Shown here: positions 35,667 through 45,335 of the stretch, piece after piece
Layout of the letters: each line of letters begins with the position of its first letter
Position numbering within the stretch: the stretch's first letter is position 1
Translations under genes and position numbers: made by a program
Source: CAYUNE01 sp964446115
GTDB taxonomy: Bacteria > Desulfobacterota > Desulfobulbia > Desulfobulbales > Desulfobulbaceae
Direction: 5' to 3'
DNA: 64,000 nt
Assembly (NCBI GenBank): GCA_964446115.1
Contig: CAYUNE010000042.1
Location: 1-64,000 of the forward strand
The notes under the pieces: generated by a model
What the model was told of the DNA's origin: nothing
Database searches by the model: none
Seen by the model: only the letters and a program-made list of their open reading frames with translations

Positions 35667-36197
35667 ATGTTACCAGACAGGGTTATAGATCATATCCGCG
35701 AATACGCCGGCGGCCTGGCCGCCGAGGCGGGACTGGAACTGGTTGACGTGCAGTTTCGACGGGAATCGCACGGCTGGGTATTGCGTGTCTTCATTGACGG
35801 CGAAGACGGGATTACAGTGGACGATTGCGCCCTGATCAGCCGCGAATTGGGAACATTTCTCGACGTGGAAGACTGCATCGAGCATGCCTATCATCTGGAG
35901 GTCTCATCGCCCGGGCTTGACCGGCCCTTATATAAAAAAGAAGATTATCAGCGCTTTTGCGGGAGGGCGGTAAAGGTTACATTGAAGGAGGCAGTGGATT
36001 CGTCAAAAGTTGTGCGCGGGACCATTGAAAGGGTGGAAGATGATCTGGTGATGATCAGATCAACACAGGGTCCAGAGATGACGGTACAGTTTGAGAATAT
36101 TGCCAAGGCACGACTTGTCTTTGAGGAGACGGGGCCGGCGGTCCGGCCCGGAGGCATTACTGCCGGGAAATCCGGAAAAAGAGAAAGAAGACGGTGA
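35667..36197 (+). CDS. rimP: Ribosome maturation factor RimP
   Basis: About 176 aa; assists 30S subunit maturation. The N-terminal domain shows GLELVDVQFRRE, LRVFIDGEDGITVDDC and HLEVSSPGLDRPL, the diagnostic RimP blocks, followed by the Sm-like domain. The ATG at 35667 gives the expected N-terminus, though its ribosome site is weak; a GTG far upstream (35559) is less likely because it lies across the terminator. First gene of the cluster, 22 bases before nusA. Confidence 0.93.
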   Translation: MLPDRVIDHIREYAGGLAAEAGLELVDVQFRRESHGWVLRVFIDGEDGITVDDCALISRELGTFLDVEDCIEHAYHLEVSSPGLDRPLYKKEDYQRFCGRAVKVTLKEAVDSSKVVRGTIERVEDDLVMIRSTQGPEMTVQFENIAKARLVFEETGPAVRPGGITAGKSGKRERRR

Positions 36198-36219
36198 CAG
36201 CACCGAATGGAGTAAAGCC

Positions 36220-37530
36220 ATGTTTACTGACCTGAAGCGGATCATCGACCAGATAAGTCGGGATAAGGGAATCGACAAGTCTCTGTTAATCGATGCCATT
36301 GAAGAAGCAGTGGGATCAGCGGTGAAAAAGAAATATGGCAGTCGTCGGGATATTGAAGTGCATTACGATGAAAATGTCGGTGAAGTGGAAATCTACCAGT
36401 TTCGCCAGGTGGTTGAAAAAGTTGAGGATGAGCAGACGGAGATCGGCTTCAAGGAGGCGCGGGAACTTGATCCCGAGATTGAAATCGGTGACGATCTTGG
36501 TGAAAAAATGGAAAACCTGGCGGATCTCGGCAGGATTGCCGCCCAGTCAGCCAAACAGGTGATTATCCATCGCATGCAGGATGCCGAGCGCCAGGTTATT
36601 TATGATCTCTACAAGGATCGTCAGGGCGAGATTGTCAATGGCATTGTACAGCGTTTCGAGCGCGGCAAGATGATTGTTAACCTGGGGCGCACCGATGCCG
36701 TCATCCCCCGGTCCGGACAGATTCCCAAGCGTTCCTTCAAGCAGGGCGACCGTATCAGGGCCTATTTGCAGGAGGTGCGGCAGGACGGACGTGATTCGCA
36801 GCTGGTGCTCAGCCGCACCTGCAACGAGTTTCTGATCAAATTGTTTGAGATGGAAGTTCCGGAGGTCGCCGAAGGTATCGTTCGTATTCTGGGGGCCAGC
36901 CGTGATCCCGGTTTCCGCGCAAAAATAGCTGTTTCGTCGACGGAATCCGACGTCGATCCGGTTGGCGCCTGTGTGGGAATGAAAGGGTCACGGGTGCAAA
37001 ATGTTGTTCAGGAGCTGCAGGGGGAACGTATTGATATCGTTCCCTGGAGTCCCGACCCGGCCAAGTATGTCTACAATGCCTTGGCTCCAGCCGAGGTTAC
37101 CCTGGTGATCGTTGACGAGGAAAACAGGCTGCTGCTGGTGGTGGTACCCGATGATCAGTTGTCGTTGGCCATCGGCAGACAGGGGCAGAATGTCCGTCTC
37201 GCCTCCAGGCTTCTTGGCTGGCGTATAGATGTCAAGAGCGAGAAACGCTACGCCAATCTTCAGGATGAGGGATATCTCACGCTGCTTTCGGTTGAAGGAA
37301 TCGACGAACCGCTTGCCGACAGGCTTTTCGATGCCGGAATTGCCTCGGCCGAGCAGTTGGCGGGTCTGGAACCTGAAAAACTCATGGAGCTTGTCGACAT
37401 GGATGAGGAGAAGGCGGCCGGATTGATCAAAGCGGCCGGTATCCTTGATTCCGAATCATCCCCTGAGTCCGAGGAGTCGGATGAAGCCGAGGAGATTTCC
37501 GGGAGCCCCGTTCTTGATCAGCCCTTATAG
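36220..37530 (+). CDS. nusA: Transcription termination/antitermination factor NusA
   Basis: About 436 aa: N-terminal polymerase-binding domain (about 1-125), S1 domain (about 130-200), two KH domains (about 200-345) and a short C-terminal helix-hairpin region (about 355-415) with an acidic tail. VGACVGMKGSRVQNVVQEL and LAIGRQGQNVRLASRLLGW are the KH signatures. The ATG at 36220 with a GGAG site is preferred. Confidence 0.97.
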   Translation: MFTDLKRIIDQISRDKGIDKSLLIDAIEEAVGSAVKKKYGSRRDIEVHYDENVGEVEIYQFRQVVEKVEDEQTEIGFKEARELDPEIEIGDDLGEKMENLADLGRIAAQSAKQVIIHRMQDAERQVIYDLYKDRQGEIVNGIVQRFERGKMIVNLGRTDAVIPRSGQIPKRSFKQGDRIRAYLQEVRQDGRDSQLVLSRTCNEFLIKLFEMEVPEVAEGIVRILGASRDPGFRAKIAVSSTESDVDPVGACVGMKGSRVQNVVQELQGERIDIVPWSPDPAKYVYNALAPAEVTLVIVDEENRLLLVVVPDDQLSLAIGRQGQNVRLASRLLGWRIDVKSEKRYANLQDEGYLTLLSVEGIDEPLADRLFDAGIASAEQLAGLEPEKLMELVDMDEEKAAGLIKAAGILDSESSPESEESDEAEEISGSPVLDQPL

Positions 37531-37619
37531 TCGGGATCTGTCGCTGAAATTTCGGTTTCAGGACAGGCGCCGATTGGTTATTATGTACGTAACGCGACAA
37601 CATTGAGCAGGAAAAATTA

Positions 37620-40253
37620 ATGAGTAAGGTCAGGATATATGAACTGGCGAAAGAGGCCGGTGTCAAGAGCAAGGAACTGGCTGACAAACTGATCGCCCTC
37701 GGCTATCCGGTCAAGGGGTATAGTTCGACGGTGGACGAGGATATGGCCAATGATATCCGGAAAAAGGTACTGGGTAACATGGGACCTGCGCCGTTGGGTG
37801 ATCGGCTGGAGGGGCGGAAAAAGTCCACCGTGACCAGAAGGCGGGTCAAAACCATCCGGCGACGCCGCAAACCGGAACCTCCTCCGGAAGAACATGACCA
37901 GGTCCCTGAGCAGGAGCCGGTCGTTACTGCAGACGAGTCGGTTTCCCCGCCCCGGGAGGAAAAACCCGTTGTCGCCGCCGCCGAGGAGCCGCTGGAGGAG
38001 AAGACCGGGGTTCCGGAAGTGGTGGAGGAGGTCGGGAAGGTGTCCCCCGGGGAGGCGGAAGAAATTCCGGCCGGGGAAACAACCGAGAAGGAGCGGCCCG
38101 CCAAAGCGGAAACCCGTAAGGGCTTGGCCAGGGTCATTAAGAGAGCCGCCATCAAACTGCCGGTGGAGGAACCGGTCCGGACGCGGAAAAAGAAGGGCAA
38201 GGGCGTGGCGGCCGGTGGTCGCAAAACCGTTCCCCAGATGCCGGGCAGGCAACCTTTGCCCGCTGTGGGCAAACCGGGCAAGAAAAAGGGAAAACGTTTT
38301 GTCTCCATGCAGGGGGATGACAGCGCCGGTCGCGGCAGAAAGGCGGGCCGCGGCGGCCGCAGGGGACTGGATCGGGATCCCTTCTCCCGTGGAGTTGAAA
38401 CCTATTTCCGTCCGGGTCGACGAAAGAAACCCAGAAAGGGGCGGGAACAGCAGAAACATGAACGCGCTGCCCAGACCCCTGTTGCCGAGACCAAGGCGAT
38501 CAAGAAACGGATCAAGGTATTTGACGTTATCAGCGTCGGCGATCTGGCCAAACGCATGGGCGTCAAGGCAAACGAGGTGATCGCCAAGCTCATGGGGCTC
38601 GGTGTTATGGCCACTCTCAACCAGTCCCTGGATGTGGATACGGCAACGTTGGTTGCCGCTGATTTCGGTTTTGATGTGGAGCAGGGGATGACCGAGGAGC
38701 TGGAGGTTATCCAGCTGCAGAAGGATGAAAAGGGCGGCAAGAAGGTGCCGCGGCCGCCGGTGGTCACGGTCATGGGCCATGTGGATCACGGCAAGACCTC
38801 CATCCTCGATGCCATCCGCAAGACCGATGTTGCCAAGGGCGAGGCCGGTGGAATCACCCAGCATATCGGCGCTTATTATGTCCAGGCCCCTTCCGGCGAT
38901 ATCGTCTTTCTCGACACACCCGGCCATGCGGCCTTTACGGAAATGCGGTCCCGGGGTGCGAAAATAACCGATATCGTCATTTTAGTGGTGGCCGCCGACG
39001 ACGGCGTCATGGACCAGACCAGGGAGGCGATCAGACATGCCCAGGCGGCCGAGGTGCCCATTGTGGTTGCGGTGAACAAGATAGACAAGGATAATGCCGA
39101 ACCTGACCGGGTCATGCGTGAGCTGGGCGAGTATGGTCTCATCCCTGAGGCCTGGGGAGGGGATACGATTTTTTGCAACACCTCCGCCAAGATGGACATC
39201 GGTATCAACGAACTTCTGGAAAATGTGCAGCTTCTGGCGGAAATGCTGGAGCTGGAAGCCGATCCCAGCCGGCGGGCTCAGGGTCGGGTCGTCGAAGCCC
39301 TGCTCCACAAGGGCAGAGGTCCGGTGGCAACGGTTCTGGTCCAGGAGGGAACATTGCGTCCCGGTGACTATTTTGTCGCCGGTCAGTACTACGGAAAGGT
39401 TCGATCTCTGACCAACGACAAGGGTCAGCTGGTCAAGGAAGCGGGGCCCGCTATGCCGGTCGAGGTTCAGGGGCTTACCGGTGTACCCCTGGCCGGAGAT
39501 GAGTTCATCGTTGTACCGGATGAAAAAATGGCCAAAAACGTCAGCGCATCGCGGCAGCTGAAGATCCGTGAGTCGGAACTGGCCGCCGCATCCAAGGTGT
39601 CGCTGGACAACCTCTTTGAAAAGATCGCAGAAAAGGAAATCAAGGAACTGCGGATCGTGCTGCGGGCCGATGTTCAGGGAACCCTCGAGGCCTTTTCCCA
39701 GGCCGCTGAGAAACTGAGTACCGATGAGATCAAGGTTCGGGTACTCCACGACGGAACCGGCACCATCACCGAAAACGACGTGCATCTGGCCGCCGCATCC
39801 GGAGCGATCATCATCGGATTTAATGTCAGGCCCAGCGTCAAGGTCAAGGATCTCGCCGAACAGGAGCGGGTCGATATTCGCTCCTATGATGTCATTTATC
39901 ATGCCCTGGAAGATATTGAAAAGGCCATGGTCGGCATGCTTGATCCTGTTTTCGAGGAACGGGTCATCGGCAGGGCCGAGGTCCGGGAAACCTTCAGCGT
40001 GCCCAAGGTCGGCGTCATTGCCGGGTGTTTCGTTATCGATGGGAAAGTCGAACGTAATGCCGGCGTCCGGGTGCTGCGGGACGGTGTGGTCGTCTATACC
40101 GGCAAGGTTGCGTCCCTGCGGCGTTTCAAGGATGACGTCAAGGAGGTGTTGACCGGATTCGAATGTGGTATCGGAGTGGAAAACTTCAATGATATCAAAA
40201 TAGGCGATCAGCTGGAGGCCTTTCAGCTTGACCAGGTGGCCGCAACCCTCTGA
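37620..40253 (+). CDS. infB: Translation initiation factor IF-2
   Basis: This 877-aa GTPase brings initiator tRNA to the ribosome. It begins with the IF2-N domain (VRIYELAKEAGVKSKELADKL). A long charged linker (about 60-290) with Pro/Glu/Lys/Arg runs follows, then a second IF2-N, then the GTPase with G1 GHVDHGKTS, G3 DTPGHAAF and G4 NKID, and domains II-IV. Length is usual for delta-type proteobacterial groups. No ylxR or L7Ae-like gene lies between nusA and infB. Confidence 0.98.
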   Translation: MSKVRIYELAKEAGVKSKELADKLIALGYPVKGYSSTVDEDMANDIRKKVLGNMGPAPLGDRLEGRKKSTVTRRRVKTIRRRRKPEPPPEEHDQVPEQEPVVTADESVSPPREEKPVVAAAEEPLEEKTGVPEVVEEVGKVSPGEAEEIPAGETTEKERPAKAETRKGLARVIKRAAIKLPVEEPVRTRKKKGKGVAAGGRKTVPQMPGRQPLPAVGKPGKKKGKRFVSMQGDDSAGRGRKAGRGGRRGLDRDPFSRGVETYFRPGRRKKPRKGREQQKHERAAQTPVAETKAIKKRIKVFDVISVGDLAKRMGVKANEVIAKLMGLGVMATLNQSLDVDTATLVAADFGFDVEQGMTEELEVIQLQKDEKGGKKVPRPPVVTVMGHVDHGKTSILDAIRKTDVAKGEAGGITQHIGAYYVQAPSGDIVFLDTPGHAAFTEMRSRGAKITDIVILVVAADDGVMDQTREAIRHAQAAEVPIVVAVNKIDKDNAEPDRVMRELGEYGLIPEAWGGDTIFCNTSAKMDIGINELLENVQLLAEMLELEADPSRRAQGRVVEALLHKGRGPVATVLVQEGTLRPGDYFVAGQYYGKVRSLTNDKGQLVKEAGPAMPVEVQGLTGVPLAGDEFIVVPDEKMAKNVSASRQLKIRESELAAASKVSLDNLFEKIAEKEIKELRIVLRADVQGTLEAFSQAAEKLSTDEIKVRVLHDGTGTITENDVHLAAASGAIIIGFNVRPSVKVKDLAEQERVDIRSYDVIYHALEDIEKAMVGMLDPVFEERVIGRAEVRETFSVPKVGVIAGCFVIDGKVERNAGVRVLRDGVVVYTGKVASLRRFKDDVKEVLTGFECGIGVENFNDIKIGDQLEAFQLDQVAATL

Positions 40254-40321
40254 GCAAGGACGGCCGTGCGCCGTTGGACATTCCCCGGCAACGGCAAATT
40301 TTCACCCATGATTGAAGCGGT

Positions 40322-40714
40322 ATGGAGAAAGGCTACGATTTCACGATACCGGGGCTGACCAGGGCCCCCAGTGCCCGACCTCGCAGGGTCGCGGAGGCGA
40401 TCAAGAATGAACTCACTCTGGTACTGCTGCAAAAGGTGAGAGATCCCCGGCTGCGTGACGTCCGTATTTCCGCGGTGGTTATGAGTGCGGACCTGAAGCT
40501 TGCCAATATTTACTTTGATATCGTCGGCGGCAGCGGTCGCGGAGACGTGGAAAAGGGGTTGAAGAAGGCCAGGGGATTTTTTCGCAGCTGTCTTGCCCGC
40601 AGCCTGAATCTGAGATATACACCGGAACTTGTCCTGAGGATCGATACGGATGCCCGGGAGAGGGATCGTCTGGAAATGTTGTTTGCCCGGATCGCCCGGG
40701 AGGATACTGCCTGA
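40322..40714 (+). CDS. rbfA: Ribosome-binding factor A
   Basis: This 130-aa KH-type factor for 16S 5'-end maturation and cold adaptation shows the RRVAEAIKNELTLVLLQKVRDPRL block near the start (only its character is noted here) and LKLANIYFDI. It lies 68 bases after infB, and the nrnA-like gene begins 23 bases later. Confidence 0.93.
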   Translation: MEKGYDFTIPGLTRAPSARPRRVAEAIKNELTLVLLQKVRDPRLRDVRISAVVMSADLKLANIYFDIVGGSGRGDVEKGLKKARGFFRSCLARSLNLRYTPELVLRIDTDARERDRLEMLFARIAREDTA

Positions 40715-40737
40715 AGGCAGGAGCGGGGAGGGGAATA

Positions 40738-41775
40738 TTGAGGGAAGAAACAGGGCCCGCAACCCCGGCTGCAGCAGCCGGGGCCATTGCCGCAACACTC
40801 GCCGGGAAACGAAATGTGATTCTCGCCACCCATGTCAACCCGGATGGAGACGCCCTCGGGTCGCTTCTTGCTCTGGCAGATATCCTGGAATCCATGGGAA
40901 AAGAGGTGTTTTGTTTTTTGGAAAAATCCCTTCCCTCACTCTACCGGTTTTTGCCGGGTGGGGAGAAAATTCATACGGAGCTGCGCGCCCTTAAAGAGTT
41001 TGCCGCCGTCGCCCCCGAGGAGACCGCTGTTGTCGCTCTTGATTGCGGTGATTCAGCCCGTCTGGGTGATGCGGCTGACGACCTTGCGAAGATATCTCCC
41101 CTTCTGGTGATCGATCATCATCAAAGCAACGACGGCTTCGGCGATATTTCCTGGATCGAGCCGCAGCGTTCCTCCACCGGTGAAATGGTGTTCGATCTGG
41201 CGGAAATATTGGGTGTCACCCTTTCGCAGCAGGCAGCTTTCTGCCTCTATACCGCCATCTTGACGGATACGGGATCTTTCAGATATGAAACCACCTCGGC
41301 CCATACCTTTGCGGTCGCCGGTCGGCTTGTCCAGCTGGGAGTCCGGCCCCAGGAGGTGGCGACGAAGGTTTTTGATAACTACACTCCCGGTCGCCTGCGT
41401 CTCCTGGACCAGGTGTTGTCAACATTGGAGATTCGGGATAATGGCCGCATCGCCTTCATCGAGGTCAGCCGTATCATGTATGAAAAAACCGGCACCACCC
41501 CCGATGAAACGGAGAATTTTATCAACTTTCCCCGGTCCATCAGCTCGGTCGAGGTCGCCGTTTTTCTCAAGGAGATCGAAGACGGCCGGGTTTCCGTGAG
41601 TATGCGCGCCAAAGGCGGTTGCGATGTGGCGGCCATTGCCGCTCAGTTCGGCGGTGGCGGTCACCGCAATGCGGCCGGTTTCCGCAAACGGGGTAGCGTG
41701 GAAGCCCTGCGCGCCGCTCTCCTGCCGGTCCTCAAGAAAGAACTTGGCACGGGAAGTGACGACATCAAAGGTTGA
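40738..41775 (+). CDS. nrnA: DHH/DHHA1 phosphoesterase, NrnA-like
   Basis: This 345-aa Mn-dependent enzyme degrades nanoRNA and/or pAp. Motif I is ATHVNPDGDALGS, motif II is VVALDCGDSARLG, motif III is IDHHQSND, and GGGGHRNAAGF is the DHHA1 substrate loop. A TTG start at 40738 is well supported by GGGGAGGGG 5 bases upstream; no ATG fits. It overlaps truB by 20 bases. Some homologues instead act on c-di-AMP or c-di-GMP breakdown products, which is relevant with the cyclase and PilZ in this window. Confidence 0.9.
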   Translation: MREETGPATPAAAAGAIAATLAGKRNVILATHVNPDGDALGSLLALADILESMGKEVFCFLEKSLPSLYRFLPGGEKIHTELRALKEFAAVAPEETAVVALDCGDSARLGDAADDLAKISPLLVIDHHQSNDGFGDISWIEPQRSSTGEMVFDLAEILGVTLSQQAAFCLYTAILTDTGSFRYETTSAHTFAVAGRLVQLGVRPQEVATKVFDNYTPGRLRLLDQVLSTLEIRDNGRIAFIEVSRIMYEKTGTTPDETENFINFPRSISSVEVAVFLKEIEDGRVSVSMRAKGGCDVAAIAAQFGGGGHRNAAGFRKRGSVEALRAALLPVLKKELGTGSDDIKG

Positions 41776-42505
41776 GGAATCCGCCTCTGCCGGGGTGCTG
41801 CTGCTGGACAAGCCCCGGGGCCCGACATCCTTTGCCATGGTCAGACAGGTCAGGCGGATTCTCGGCATCAGGAAAGTCGGGCATGCCGGCACCCTGGATC
41901 CCTTTGCCACCGGTCTGCTTGTCATCTGTGTCGGCCGGCGGGCCACCAGGCTGTCCGAGGCCCTGATGGATGGCGACAAAAAGTACGCGGCCGTTCTGCA
42001 GCTGGGGGTGGAGACCGATACCCAGGATCCCGAGGGCGGAATCACCGCGACCCGGCCGGTCGGCGATCTGGAGCCTGGGGAGATTGACGAGTGCCTGCGG
42101 AGGTTCACCGGCAGGCAGTTGCAGCTTCCACCCTCCTATTCGGCGCTGAAGCACAAGGGCAAGCCGCTCTATTATTATGCCCGGCGCGGGATGAAAGTGC
42201 GAAAAGAGCCCCGGGAAATAGAGATCCACAGTATCAAGCTCATCGCCCATGAGCGACGACGTCGGCGGTTGCGCATTGAGGTCGCCTGCGGACGGGGAAC
42301 CTATATCCGTACCCTGGCGGCCGATATCGGCCGGGCTTTGGGCTGCGGCGCCCACCTGGCCGCCCTGCGACGCCTGCAAAGCGGTCATTTTTCCGTGGAG
42401 GGAAGTGTGGCCGGTGACAGACTCCATGAGCTTGGAGCAGGGGAGCTGCGGGAGGCTCTGATTCCCGCGGCCACAGTGGAAGAGATGCTGAACCGTGGGA
42501 TCTGA
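41756..42505 (+). CDS. truB: tRNA pseudouridine-55 synthase
   Basis: About 249 aa. The catalytic Asp is in the motif GHAGTLDPFATGLL. GVLLLDKPRGPTSF at the N-terminus and the GTYIRTLAADIGRALG motif are standard. The start is placed at a GTG at 41756, inside the nrnA end, because the family N-terminus begins there; the frame is open upstream but without family character. The C-terminal PUA domain is short. Confidence 0.92.
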   Translation: MTTSKVEESASAGVLLLDKPRGPTSFAMVRQVRRILGIRKVGHAGTLDPFATGLLVICVGRRATRLSEALMDGDKKYAAVLQLGVETDTQDPEGGITATRPVGDLEPGEIDECLRRFTGRQLQLPPSYSALKHKGKPLYYYARRGMKVRKEPREIEIHSIKLIAHERRRRRLRIEVACGRGTYIRTLAADIGRALGCGAHLAALRRLQSGHFSVEGSVAGDRLHELGAGELREALIPAATVEEMLNRGI

Positions 42506-42606
42506 GAACGGCTGCCGCGGATGCGCCGGTTATCAGGGTCTGCCGTTCTTCTCCGCACTGCAGCGGTCGCGTGGTTTTCGCCGCACTATCTGCGGCAGGA
42601 TTTAGG

Positions 42607-42634
42607 TTGAATGTTTTTACCGCAGGAGTAAAAT
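42607..42634 (+). promoter_or_regulatory. Sigma70-like promoter for rpsO
   Basis: TTGAAT, 16 bases, TAAAAT, about 70 bases before the rpsO GTG. An internal promoter before rpsO-pnp is common in this cluster. Confidence 0.55.
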
Positions 42635-42705
42635 GGAAGGTATTCTTCCAAAACGATATCAATGTGTCTCTTTGAGTAATAGGAAACAGGAAATGGAGGT
42701 GTGTT

Positions 42706-42975
42706 GTGGCACAGAGTGCTGAACAGAAACAGGCGATCATCGAGAAGTTCAAGCTTCATCCCGACGATACCGGGTCTTCCGAGGTTCAAATCGCCCTGCT
42801 CTCAAACAGAATTACCTATCTGACGGAGCATTTCAAGGTCCATAAAAAGGATCATCATTCCAGACGCGGCCTGCTGAAGCTGGTCGGACAGCGTCGTAGC
42901 CTTCTCGGCTATCTGAAGAAAAAAGACATCAACCGTTACCGGGCCATCATCAAGGAACTCGGTATCAGAAAATAA
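42706..42975 (+). CDS. rpsO: Ribosomal protein S15
   Basis: This 89-aa small-subunit protein binds 16S rRNA. TGSSEVQIALLSNRI, LTEHFKVHKKDHHSRRGLL and VGQRRSLLGYL are the S15 signature. A GTG start has GGAGG 7 bases upstream. The leader from the promoter at 42607 may hold an autoregulatory structure, which was not resolved by eye. Confidence 0.97.
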   Translation: MAQSAEQKQAIIEKFKLHPDDTGSSEVQIALLSNRITYLTEHFKVHKKDHHSRRGLLKLVGQRRSLLGYLKKKDINRYRAIIKELGIRK

Positions 42976-43250
42976 TCCGGAACACGGCAACGGCCGAAAG
43001 GGAGGGGATTGATCCATGTCCTCTTCCACCCCGTTTTCGGGAGTGTGGTGCGGGCAATAAATCGGATATGGATAGATCCATGAAGTGCGTGAAGGCTGTG
43101 AACCCGACGCTTTCATCATAACTTTCATGTTCTTCATGGCTGCCGTCCCGCAATCATTCGAACCGCTCATCCGTGTTTTTCCCATGCTGTTCGCCTTGAC
43201 ATGGCGAATTTTCCCCTTATGAGACCCGCCGGGCGGGACCAGGAGTAGAT

Positions 43251-45335
43251 ATGTATAAAAAAGTAGAAGTCGATATCGGCGGCAAGGCGCTGACGATCGA
43301 GACAGGAAAAATGGCAAGACAGGCCGGCGGCTCCGTGGTGGTTCGCTGCGGCGATACCATGGTGCTGGTCACCGCGGTGGCGGAGAACAAGCCGAAGAAC
43401 ATGGGGTTCCTGCCCCTGACAATCGAGTATCAGGAGAGGTTCTATGCCGTGGGCAGGATCCCGGGTAGTTATTTCAGAAGGGAGATCGGTCGTCCCAGTG
43501 AAAAGGAGGTGTTGACCTGCCGCCTGATCGACCGCCCCTTGCGCCCGCTTTTTCCCAAGGGTTACATGTACGAGACCCAGATCATCGGTACCGTATTGTC
43601 CTCGGACAAGGATTTTGACCCCGACGTGCTCGCCTTAACCGGTGCCTCCGCGGCCCTGGCGATTTCCGATATTCCCCACCACGGACCGGTGGCCGGAGTG
43701 AGGCTTGGCTTGGTGGACGGCGAGTATATCCTAAACCCCACCCGCGCCCAGCTGGAAGAGTCCCGGCTGGACATCGTGGTCGCCGGCACCCGCAACGCCA
43801 TTGTTATGGTGGAAGGTCGGGCGGATAAGCTCAGTGAAGCCGAGGTCCTGGACGGACTGTTTTTCGCCCACCAGGGCATGCAGCCGTTGATCGACATGCA
43901 GGAGGAACTGCAGGAGAGTGTCGGTCGCCCCAAGAGAGTGATCACTCCCCCCGAGATCAACGAAGAACTGCGTTCGCGGGTGGAAGAGCTGGCCGCAGCC
44001 GGTATGGAGGAGGTGGTGACCACCGCCGACAAGATGGAGCGGAATCGGGCCTACAGCCGGCTGGCGGATGCTGTGCTGGCAGAAGTGGACGAAGAGTTGT
44101 ACGAGAGCGAAACCGAGGTCGCCGACCTGCTGAGCGATTACAGGAAAAAGGTGATGCGGCACCGTATTGTCAACGAGGGTACGCGTGTCGATGGCCGTTC
44201 GTTTGAAGAGGTCCGTCCGGTGAGCTGCGAGGTGGGCTGTCTCCCCTGCGCCCACGGTTCGGCTCTTTTCACCCGCGGCGAGACCCAGGCCATTGTCACC
44301 GGGACCCTGGGGAGTGACCGCGATGAACAGCATCTTGAAGGGTTGGCCGGTGATGTGGGGCGTCGGTTCATGCTGCATTACAACTTTCCCCCTTTCTGTG
44401 TCGGCGAGGTACGGTTCCTGCGTGGACCGAGCCGCCGGGATATCGGCCACGGCACCCTGGCCCGCCGGGGTATCGAGGCGGTCTTGCCGGACAGCGAGGA
44501 GTTTCCCTATGTTATTCGGGTGGTTTCCGAAGTCCTTGAATCCAACGGTTCCTCCTCCATGGCCACGGTCTGCGGTGCCAGCCTGGCCCTGATGGATGCC
44601 GGGGTTCCGGTGTCGGCTCCGGTTTCCGGTGTGGCCATGGGACTCATCAAGGAGGGTGAGAATGTCGTCGTGCTCACCGATATCCTGGGCGATGAAGACC
44701 ATCTGGGCGATATGGATTTCAAGGTGGTGGGTACCCGTGAGGGGATTACCGCCCTGCAGATGGATATCAAGATCGAAGGGGTCAGTCGGGAAATTCTCGA
44801 CAGGGCCCTGGCACAGGCCCGTGATGGTCGCCTGCATATTCTCGACAAGATGGAGGAGGCCCTGGGTGAACCGCGGCAGCAGATCGCCGATCATGCCCCC
44901 AGATATCTCTCCGTTCAGATCCATCCGGACAAGATCCGCGATATCATCGGCCCCGGCGGCAAGATCATCAAGGAGATGAGTGCCGAATATGACGCCAAGA
45001 TCGAGGTCGACGACTCCGGCCTGGTCAAGGTCTTTACCCTCAACAGCGAGAGCGGGGATCAGTTGATCGAAAGGATCAAGGAGATAACCGCCCAGGCCGA
45101 GGTGGGCAAGGTGTATAACGGTCTGGTTAAATCCATCAAGGATTACGGGGCATTCGTTGAGATTCTGCCTGGAACCGACGGCATGGTGCATATTTCCGAA
45201 CTCGCCGCCCACCGGGTCAACCGGGTGACGGATATTCTCAAGGAGGGCCAGAGGGTCAAGGTCAAGGTGATTGATATCGATGGCCGCGGCCGCATCCGGC
45301 TCAGTCGCAAGGCCGCACTTGCGGATGAAAAATGA
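43251..45335 (+). CDS. pnp: Polyribonucleotide nucleotidyltransferase (PNPase)
   Basis: This 694-aa phosphorolytic exoribonuclease has two RNase PH-like domains separated by a helical linker, then KH (IIGPGGKIIKEM) and S1 (VYNGLVKSIKDYGAFVEI) at the C-terminus. The catalytic core is in the second RNase PH unit (about 310-550, with DILGDEDHLGDMDFKV). It follows rpsO by 275 bases and its stop overlaps the dut start by 4 bases. Confidence 0.98.
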   Translation: MYKKVEVDIGGKALTIETGKMARQAGGSVVVRCGDTMVLVTAVAENKPKNMGFLPLTIEYQERFYAVGRIPGSYFRREIGRPSEKEVLTCRLIDRPLRPLFPKGYMYETQIIGTVLSSDKDFDPDVLALTGASAALAISDIPHHGPVAGVRLGLVDGEYILNPTRAQLEESRLDIVVAGTRNAIVMVEGRADKLSEAEVLDGLFFAHQGMQPLIDMQEELQESVGRPKRVITPPEINEELRSRVEELAAAGMEEVVTTADKMERNRAYSRLADAVLAEVDEELYESETEVADLLSDYRKKVMRHRIVNEGTRVDGRSFEEVRPVSCEVGCLPCAHGSALFTRGETQAIVTGTLGSDRDEQHLEGLAGDVGRRFMLHYNFPPFCVGEVRFLRGPSRRDIGHGTLARRGIEAVLPDSEEFPYVIRVVSEVLESNGSSSMATVCGASLALMDAGVPVSAPVSGVAMGLIKEGENVVVLTDILGDEDHLGDMDFKVVGTREGITALQMDIKIEGVSREILDRALAQARDGRLHILDKMEEALGEPRQQIADHAPRYLSVQIHPDKIRDIIGPGGKIIKEMSAEYDAKIEVDDSGLVKVFTLNSESGDQLIERIKEITAQAEVGKVYNGLVKSIKDYGAFVEILPGTDGMVHISELAAHRVNRVTDILKEGQRVKVKVIDIDGRGRIRLSRKAALADEK

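Noticed and set aside
37617..38927. A 436-codon antisense frame over infB
   Set aside because: Opposite the charged linker of IF-2; no domain content.
43731..45212. A 493-codon antisense frame over pnp
   Set aside because: Shadow of pnp with no family features.
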